A DNA stretch of 42,404 nucleotides, taken from Prevotella sp. Its GTDB lineage: Bacteria > Bacteroidota > Bacteroidia > Bacteroidales > Bacteroidaceae. The position numbers were made by a program, and so were the translations under genes. The stretch spans positions 1 through 42,404 of the forward strand of contig JAEEPZ010000022.1 in NCBI GenBank assembly GCA_016285055.1, given 5' to 3'. A model generated the notes under the pieces. The model saw only the letters and a list, made by a program, of their open reading frames with translations, did not search any database and was not told the DNA's origin. Positions 42,378-42,404 of this stretch are shown here, piece after piece (position 1 is the stretch's first letter; every line of letters begins with the position of its first letter).

Positions 42378-42404
42378 ATGTGTCAAAAGATGGATACCCG
42401 TGTC

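Overview
The window comes from a Bacteroidales bacterium, most likely a Prevotellaceae member. The evidence is the 16S rRNA 5' end at the left edge and repeated promoters of the Bacteroidota type (TTTG, about 20 nt, then TAnnTTTG). Gene content agrees: split hisIE, DPP III with the HECLGH motif, a TSCPD protein, MntP, and Tat with iron-sulfur partners. Coding DNA is fairly GC-rich. The spacers between genes are unusual because many are built from short tandem repeats or palindromes.

Layout. 1-454: 5' end of a 16S rRNA gene on the minus strand, its leader and its promoter. 455-1122: gene-free DNA with four phased palindromes, one copy of a dispersed repeat, and a strong promoter with a palindrome over its -33 box. 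1123-15000: one co-directional eight-gene cluster on the plus strand. It encodes a SrfB-like actin/Hsp70-fold protein, a SrfC-like large P-loop GTPase, a membrane-anchored subtilisin-like protease, a second P-loop GTPase-like protein, two single-span membrane proteins of unknown family, a DUF1294 membrane protein and an anchored Ig-like/DUF2135-like protein. This is the most interesting part of the window and reads as an undescribed envelope-associated NTPase plus protease system. 15086-17098: transketolase.

17099-18401 is a repeat-rich island that carries one isolated small gene (57 aa, peptide-like). 18402-21860 is a plus-strand run: AmmeMemoRadiSam-type radical SAM enzyme, DUF1593 nucleoside-hydrolase-like protein, DNA polymerase IV. 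22032-22254 is a large inverted array of 9-bp repeats directly before a secreted esterase/LamG gene. 32003 down to 23774 is a long minus-strand run: purU, hisH, hisA, hisF, hisIE, ftsE-like, lysC, lysA and a glycosyltransferase-like gene, so histidine, lysine/DAP and one-carbon metabolism sit together.

32137-36336 on the plus strand holds an AraC-type regulator overlapping DPP III by one base, a DNA alkylation repair protein and MntP (both with apparent TTG starts) and a TSCPD protein whose 3' end is tandemly duplicated. 36422-40333 is a Tat operon: tatA, tatC, a polyferredoxin with an internal twin-arginine motif, and an aldo/keto reductase with a twin-arginine lipoprotein signal, so the transporter is encoded with its probable cargo. 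40419-42377: a minus-strand AlbA_2 protein diverging from a plus-strand DUF418 membrane protein that ends in a long perfect terminator hairpin.

All family names are from reading motifs by eye; no database search was run.
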